Positions 59,627-64,000 of a stretch of 64,000 nt of DNA are shown piece by piece; the first letter of the stretch is position 1, and each line of letters begins with the position of its first letter. The position numbers and the translations under genes were made by a program. Source of the DNA: Pedobacter sp. KBW06 (GTDB lineage: Bacteria; Bacteroidota; Bacteroidia; Sphingobacteriales; Sphingobacteriaceae); assembly GCF_003852525.1 (NCBI RefSeq), contig NZ_QAJL01000005.1, positions 160,853 through 224,852 of the forward strand, in the 5' to 3' direction. Below the pieces are notes generated by a model. That model saw only the letters and a program-made list of their open reading frames with translations. It did no database searches and was not told the origin of the DNA.

Positions 59627-61048
59627 GTGGTTAATTTTTATAATTACATCCATAGTACGCTTGTCGAATCACAAGGTGATGAACTCATCTTCTGGCCGGG
59701 ACCGGATCATAGCAGAGGGCTCACTAACGGAGATTTACTGCAGCAGGTCTCTAACTTTCGTCATTTATTACAACCACATCTGCAACCGGGAGCCACTGTT
59801 TTGCTGGCAATTCCGGCTAGTGTTGATTCCATCAACGCAGTGTTGGCGATACAAAGTATCGGCGCAGTGGCTGTTATTCCTCCGGCAAAAGCAGGTTTAA
59901 AGGTACTCCTGTCTACCATCAAAAAACAACACATTAAGGTGGTCGTCGGGAAAAAAAAAGCGGGAGTATTACCATACTTTCTCCTGAAGCTGATCGGGAT
60001 CAAATACCTGTATGTTGATCATACCCTCAAAAGATCTACAACATGGCAACCGCAACAGGTATTACCTGAGCAGCCTGCATTGGTTACCTATAGTTCCGGA
60101 ACAACAGGGGAACCTAAGGGGATTTTCCGGAGCCATCAGGTATTTTCTGCCCAGCATCTGCTGATCAAAAAACTGTTTCCTGCCGACAAAGGACTTCGTG
60201 ATTTCCCCTTATTTCCTAATGTAATCCTGCACAATCTGGCCTCTGGTCTGGTGAGCATTTTACCGGATATACCAGGATTCCAAATGGCTGCATTAGATCC
60301 GGCCAGGATCATTGCACAACTCGAATCTCAACGGATCGAACGGCTCACAGGTAACGTATTCTATTTAAAAAATCTCCTCCGTTTTTTAAAAGATGCAACC
60401 TGGTCATTTCCTTCCGTAATGACAGTGGTTATCGGTGGCGCTCCGGTGCCTTTAGACCTTATACCTGCATTGCGCCCATACTTTCCTGAGGCTTCGTTTT
60501 ATATCGTTTACGGTTCCTCCGAAGCCGAACCTATTGCGATAAGGCAGGTAAACGCACTGCCGGAAGATCCATTGAACGGTTACGCAGTTGGTACGCCTGT
60601 TGAAGAACTGGAGTTCAGGATTTGCAGGACGGTTAACATACAAACACCCGCGGGATCTTTTAGTGCAGGAGAGATCGAAGTAAAAGGGAAGCATGTAGCC
60701 ACCACTAAAGCAGGAGGCTGGTTAAGTACAGGAGATATCGGTTATCTCAGTACGGAAAATAAGCTTTTCCTCACGGCCAGGATCGGCAACGAAAAAGCAC
60801 ATCAGGGGATCATGCATTTCCAGATTGAACACCTGCTGGTAATACAGACAGGAGTACATCAGGCTGCTGCAATAGCTGAGGAAGAGGGTTTCAAAATCTT
60901 TGTCCAGGGACAACTTGGCAAGGTCGAAATACAACAAATTCTATACACACATTTTTCGCCGGAAATTATTAAAAGTATCTCATTCATCGCCCAAATGCCA
61001 ATGGACAACAGGCATTATTCCAAAGTGCTTTACCATAAACTGAAATAA
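59627..61048 (+). CDS. AMP-dependent ligase (ANL superfamily)
   Basis: 473 residues from a GTG at 59627; there is no nearby ATG that keeps the N-terminal domain. AMP/phosphate-binding P-loop YSSGTTGEPKGI at about 155-166, IVYGSSEAEPI (A5-like), STGDIGYLS at about 365 (A7-like), and a Lys near the C-terminus (HYSKVLYHKLK) as candidate A10 Lys. It is shorter than acetyl-CoA synthetase and resembles fatty-acid or aryl acid activating ligases. It is followed immediately (ATG at 61049, no spacer) by a DUF3419 gene, so the two are translationally linked. Confidence 0.87.
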   Translation: MVNFYNYIHSTLVESQGDELIFWPGPDHSRGLTNGDLLQQVSNFRHLLQPHLQPGATVLLAIPASVDSINAVLAIQSIGAVAVIPPAKAGLKVLLSTIKKQHIKVVVGKKKAGVLPYFLLKLIGIKYLYVDHTLKRSTTWQPQQVLPEQPALVTYSSGTTGEPKGIFRSHQVFSAQHLLIKKLFPADKGLRDFPLFPNVILHNLASGLVSILPDIPGFQMAALDPARIIAQLESQRIERLTGNVFYLKNLLRFLKDATWSFPSVMTVVIGGAPVPLDLIPALRPYFPEASFYIVYGSSEAEPIAIRQVNALPEDPLNGYAVGTPVEELEFRICRTVNIQTPAGSFSAGEIEVKGKHVATTKAGGWLSTGDIGYLSTENKLFLTARIGNEKAHQGIMHFQIEHLLVIQTGVHQAAAIAEEEGFKIFVQGQLGKVEIQQILYTHFSPEIIKSISFIAQMPMDNRHYSKVLYHKLK

Positions 61049-62161
61049 ATGAAATCAGAATTTACACAGCTCAACCTGGATCTCATTCGTTATTCCCTCG
61101 TATGGGAAGACAGTTGTGCCTTGTATGATGCACTCGAAATTGACCCTGCTGACCATCTGCTGGTGATTACTTCTGCCGGATGCAATGTGTTAAATACATT
61201 GCTGAAAGGACCCGCCAGTGTCACTGCTATCGATCTGAATCCTTTTCAAAACAAGTTGCTGCTGTTAAAAACACACATCATTCTAAACCATGACTACGAG
61301 GTGTTTTATGCCTTATTGGGTTTCGCCGGTAAAACAGCCCTGAATGATGCCCTGAATGCCTTACTGAAAACGCTGGCTCCGGACGAAAGGTCATTCTGGT
61401 CCGCATTCTTTGAGGAACATCCAGACGGCCTGCTGACTTCCGGAAAGCTTGAAAAATACATTACCTCATTTTATGATACACTTGATGAGAACCTCCGGCA
61501 GAAGCTTCAGCAGCTGGTTCGTTTCGACGATATTCAGGCGCAATACACCTTCTTTAAGGCCGAGTTGGATAACAGTGCTTTTAAATCTGCATTCATCACC
61601 TATTACAGCGACGAGAATTTACAGCAGGGGCGTGATTCAACCTTACTGAGATATGCTTCGGAACCGATAGGGCCAACTTTTTATGACCGGCTTTTAAAAC
61701 AGGTCAAATCTGCCTTAGTGAGGGATAATTTCCATTTTCGTTTTTTCTTCTTTGGGCAGCAAAACCTACCCGAAGAGCTGCTGCCTCCCTGTTACCAAAG
61801 GGTAAATTATACATTTTTAAGAGAACAGCTTGGTAAAATGCAGGTGATTGAAGGGGAAGCCATGGGCTACCTGCTCTCTAAGTACGGTAGAGCCATCAAT
61901 AAGGCTGCACTTTCCAATATATTTGAATACATCAGTCAGGAAGAGTTCGGTTGTATTTGCAGAGCGCTGGCTAAAGAACGGGAAGATCATCTTCGGATCG
62001 TATTCTGGAACCTGCTGAATGGTCAGGGGGAAGGCCGGCAGCCCATCGATAATCACATCCTAATCAAAAGGAGACCCTTATCTCCCGAAAGCAGTTTCTA
62101 TTTTAAAAATATCATCCGGCTGGAATGTATCCCTGAAAGGGTAAAACCTATAGTAACCTAA
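61049..62161 (+). CDS. DUF3419-family 3-amino-3-carboxypropyl transferase, BtaA-like
   Basis: 370 residues. N-terminal signature IRYSLVWEDSCALYDALEI, SAM-binding site ITSAGCNVLNTLL at about 41-53 and AIDLNPFQNKLLLLKTH. The C-terminal signature RFFFFGQQNLPEELLPPCY fits the family. BtaA uses SAM to transfer a 3-amino-3-carboxypropyl group to diacylglycerol, the first step of betaine lipid (DGTS) synthesis. No BtaB N-methyltransferase is visible here. The adjacent AMP-ligase suggests that an acyl substrate may be involved. The start codon is immediately after the ligase stop. Confidence 0.85.
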   Translation: MKSEFTQLNLDLIRYSLVWEDSCALYDALEIDPADHLLVITSAGCNVLNTLLKGPASVTAIDLNPFQNKLLLLKTHIILNHDYEVFYALLGFAGKTALNDALNALLKTLAPDERSFWSAFFEEHPDGLLTSGKLEKYITSFYDTLDENLRQKLQQLVRFDDIQAQYTFFKAELDNSAFKSAFITYYSDENLQQGRDSTLLRYASEPIGPTFYDRLLKQVKSALVRDNFHFRFFFFGQQNLPEELLPPCYQRVNYTFLREQLGKMQVIEGEAMGYLLSKYGRAINKAALSNIFEYISQEEFGCICRALAKEREDHLRIVFWNLLNGQGEGRQPIDNHILIKRRPLSPESSFYFKNIIRLECIPERVKPIVT

Positions 62162-62172
62162 ATGAAAGGGCG

Positions 62173-63249
62173 TTAATCCCTAAGTATTTTTTCGTACAAG
62201 GCATATTTAGCAGATTCATAAGGGACATGATTTGAAAAATGAGCTGAATAATTATCTGAGCGCATCAGGCAAACCAGGACATCCTCATAAATCCCCTCTA
62301 TCAGTGAGGTCATTCCATAGGCACCCATGTAATTTAATAATCCCTGTCTCCTGAAATCAGGATGTACACCAAAGGTCTTGGCCATTAAAGTTTTATGAGG
62401 TAGTTTTTCAAAATCCCTGATAAAATGAGGCTCCTTTATCAACGGATATAAAGCATGATAATTCGGCTGGCACAAGCTGATCGCCACCAATTGCCCGGAT
62501 TCCTGATCTCTGACGAGCAGGGAACTGTGTGGGCATAATTTTTCAGAAAACTGATCGCTGTAGATCAATTGAAACTGTTCATAAGAAATGGCCTTATAAA
62601 AAGGGTTTGCCTTAAAAATGAGGTGCATCAATTCAAAGATATCATGCGCGTATAATGCCCAGTTTTCCGGGTTCAAAGTTATAAAATCGAATGGGATCTG
62701 ACCAATTGTCTTTACAAATGAATCCTTACTGGCAAAAAGGGCAGGCAGGTTTTTTCTGAAGATCAGACGCGTTTCGTAGGTCAGTTTCTCCCGGAAACCA
62801 ATGGCCGATAAAAGGTCAGGGTAGTAGCCGGGGTTAACCGGTTCCTTGTCAAACATTCCCCAGCTCGGTACATCTCCCACACGCAGGCGATTAGGCTGAA
62901 ATGTATTGAAATTGATTGGGCCAGTCAGACTGAGGCTTCCTTTTTTCAAGGCATCATTCTTCAATAAACCGAATGCTTCAGTGTGCAGTTTCTGATCATC
63001 CATACTTTCCCAAAAGCCAAAATATGCGTTTGCTGCTTTCTTTGGGAAGATTCCCGTTAACCTGAAGTGTTCATGATCGGTATATATAATAATGTCATGA
63101 TGAGCGGCCTCCATCTCAAAAAGTGACCTGATGGCTTCCGCTTCTTCCATCGGTTTTACCAATGATTTTCCATAAATTTTCTCTGGGATCTCAAAAAAGC
63201 TATCCGGGATACTGTCTTGATATACAATGCGCTCAATTCGGCTCATCAT
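62173..63249 (-). CDS. GNAT-like acyltransferase of unknown specificity
   Basis: 358 residues from the ATG at 63249; a TTG at 63252 directly upstream gives one extra residue. The C-terminal two thirds carry a GNAT-type fold: SLLVRDQESGQLVAISLC, KTFGVHPDFRRQGLLNYMGAYGM (acetyl-CoA loop RRQGLLN), and a final YALYEKILRD. The N-terminal 130 residues (GSLSLTGPINFNTF; AYFGFWESMDD) match a group of stand-alone GNATs in Bacteroidota loci, similar to the YghO type. It overlaps the end of the PEP-utilising enzyme gene by 17 bases, indicating one operon on the minus strand. It converges on the BtaA-like gene with only 11 bases between the stops. Confidence 0.75.
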   Translation of the reverse strand: MMSRIERIVYQDSIPDSFFEIPEKIYGKSLVKPMEEAEAIRSLFEMEAAHHDIIIYTDHEHFRLTGIFPKKAANAYFGFWESMDDQKLHTEAFGLLKNDALKKGSLSLTGPINFNTFQPNRLRVGDVPSWGMFDKEPVNPGYYPDLLSAIGFREKLTYETRLIFRKNLPALFASKDSFVKTIGQIPFDFITLNPENWALYAHDIFELMHLIFKANPFYKAISYEQFQLIYSDQFSEKLCPHSSLLVRDQESGQLVAISLCQPNYHALYPLIKEPHFIRDFEKLPHKTLMAKTFGVHPDFRRQGLLNYMGAYGMTSLIEGIYEDVLVCLMRSDNYSAHFSNHVPYESAKYALYEKILRD

Positions 63250-64000
63250 CAATTATTTTTATGATACCAGATGTTCCGTTCATGCTGATGCGCTGTCCGC
63301 TGCTTAGTTTATTGGTCAGACCGGGGATATTGATAATTGCAGGGATCCCAAATTCGCGGAGCAGGATAACAGAATGTGAAAGCGCAGAGCCTTTTTCTAT
63401 CAGAACCGCTTTACATGTGGGAAAAAGTGCAACCCAACCCGGATCAGTACGTAAAGCGCAGACAATTTTTCCGTTCACATCCAGGTCATCTTCCGGCCCT
63501 CTGATAATGATCACTTCGGCAGTAACCGCTCCAGGTACACAGCCAGTTCCACGCAACGTATATGGATCATCATCAATTACTTCAACCAGTTTATTGCGGG
63601 GAGCCGGAACAATAACACGCGCAGGTACTTCTTCAAGCTTGTAGCCCTCAAATGTTTTCTTTCGCTCCGCTATAACAGCTGCTGTCTGAGGCAGTTCTTC
63701 ATGAAGGAGCAACGTATGGATTTCAGGTTCTGTCAGGTAGAAAATATCATCCGCTGATGATAAAACGCCGGATTGCATAAGAAGGCTTCCTGCTTTCAGG
63801 TAAAGTGTACGGTACATTCCAAACATACGGGTCCTTTCCAGGCGCATCGCTTCCCGGTATTGGATCCCTTCCTGCAGCTTGCGTAAACTGCGGTGAAGGC
63901 CCCGCTTTAAGAAATAGGACCGGTTTTGCAGGAGATCCTCCAGTTCCCGCGCTGCAGACTCATGCAGGTGCGCTGAAGCGGATGTTTGAAAGGTGTTTTC
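63233..64000 (-). CDS. PEP-utilising enzyme with phosphohistidine swivel domain (partial)
   Basis: C-terminal 255 residues; the frame is open to the window edge at 64000. The swivel domain spans about the last 100 residues: VPGAVTAEVIII, VNGKIVCALRTDPGWVALFPTCKAVLIEKGSALSHSVILLREFGIP, with His in ALSHS as the phosphorylated residue, and IINIPGLTNKLSSGQRISMNG. The part before it (YREAMRLERTRMFGMYRTLYLKAGSLL, then DDIFYLTEPEI) resembles the linker region of rifampicin phosphotransferase and PEP synthase-like proteins. The N-terminal PEP/ATP-binding part would lie outside the window. Family membership is clear, substrate is not. Confidence 0.82.
   Translation of the reverse strand, partial: ENTFQTSASAHLHESAARELEDLLQNRSYFLKRGLHRSLRKLQEGIQYREAMRLERTRMFGMYRTLYLKAGSLLMQSGVLSSADDIFYLTEPEIHTLLLHEELPQTAAVIAERKKTFEGYKLEEVPARVIVPAPRNKLVEVIDDDPYTLRGTGCVPGAVTAEVIIIRGPEDDLDVNGKIVCALRTDPGWVALFPTCKAVLIEKGSALSHSVILLREFGIPAIINIPGLTNKLSSGQRISMNGTSGIIKIIDDEPN

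Noticed and set aside
1..64000. Insertion sequences, prophage genes, CRISPR arrays, rRNA genes
   Set aside because: No transposase, integrase, phage structural gene, regular spacer-repeat array or rRNA sequence was recognised on either strand.

Overview
The window comes from a Bacteroidota genome, most likely Sphingobacteriaceae and Pedobacter-like. The evidence is two complete FecI-type sigma / FecR anti-sigma / SusC / SusD loci, many lipoproteins with Ser-Cys lipoboxes, promoter motifs of the TAnnTTTG type, absence of strong Shine-Dalgarno sequences, and Gld-type ABC transporter parts. All identifications are by reading motifs; no database search was run.

Layout. 1-172: tail of an unknown gene. 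579-7681: a first ECF sigma, FecR, SusC and SusD locus closed by an intrinsic terminator. 7682-8640: a mostly gene-free stretch with tRNA-Lys and a start-less coding remnant. 8645-15826: a MacB/FtsX permease, a divergent HxlR regulator and short-chain dehydrogenase, an alpha/beta hydrolase, a small CrtO-like membrane protein and a secreted hydrolase. 15975-34754: one continuous plus-strand block of ten genes: ECF sigma, FecR, SusC, SusD, ABC ATPase, a GldF-GldG fusion, a protein with two MutS-type ATPase cores in tandem, a PqqL-sized M16 peptidase, a second GldF-GldG fusion, and a sterol-desaturase-family protein. This block is the best candidate for an undescribed system. Its parts match the logic of TonB-receptor plus M16 protease plus ABC transporter import systems, with a MutS-like tandem ATPase added.

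34868-43019 holds serine hydrolases of the beta-lactamase fold and regulators. A 1.2-kb segment with one of these hydrolases and its control region is duplicated (37924-39205 and 41818-43103). A histidine kinase and a membrane-anchored AraC regulator lie between the copies. 43136-44317 is a WYL regulator with a VOC protein. 44516-49061 is a cobalamin-riboswitch locus of three surface proteins (two PKD-like paralogues around a DUF4465 protein). 49244-50278 encodes a MACPF lipoprotein. 50415-54143 carries a GNAT, a two-copy spondin-domain lipoprotein, a peroxiredoxin-like protein and an AraC regulator.

54234-57376 (minus) holds a zinc-ribbon protein and an SPFH/GYF protein resembling the YdjG/YdjI pair, and a rifamycin ADP-ribosyltransferase with a TPR-like N-terminus. 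An acyltransferase-3 and a NUDIX protein follow. 59627-64000 has two convergent gene pairs: AMP-ligase plus BtaA-like (DUF3419), and GNAT-like plus a PEP-utilising swivel enzyme that runs off the window edge. They suggest a lipid or small-molecule pathway that continues beyond the window. No insertion sequence, prophage or CRISPR array was seen.
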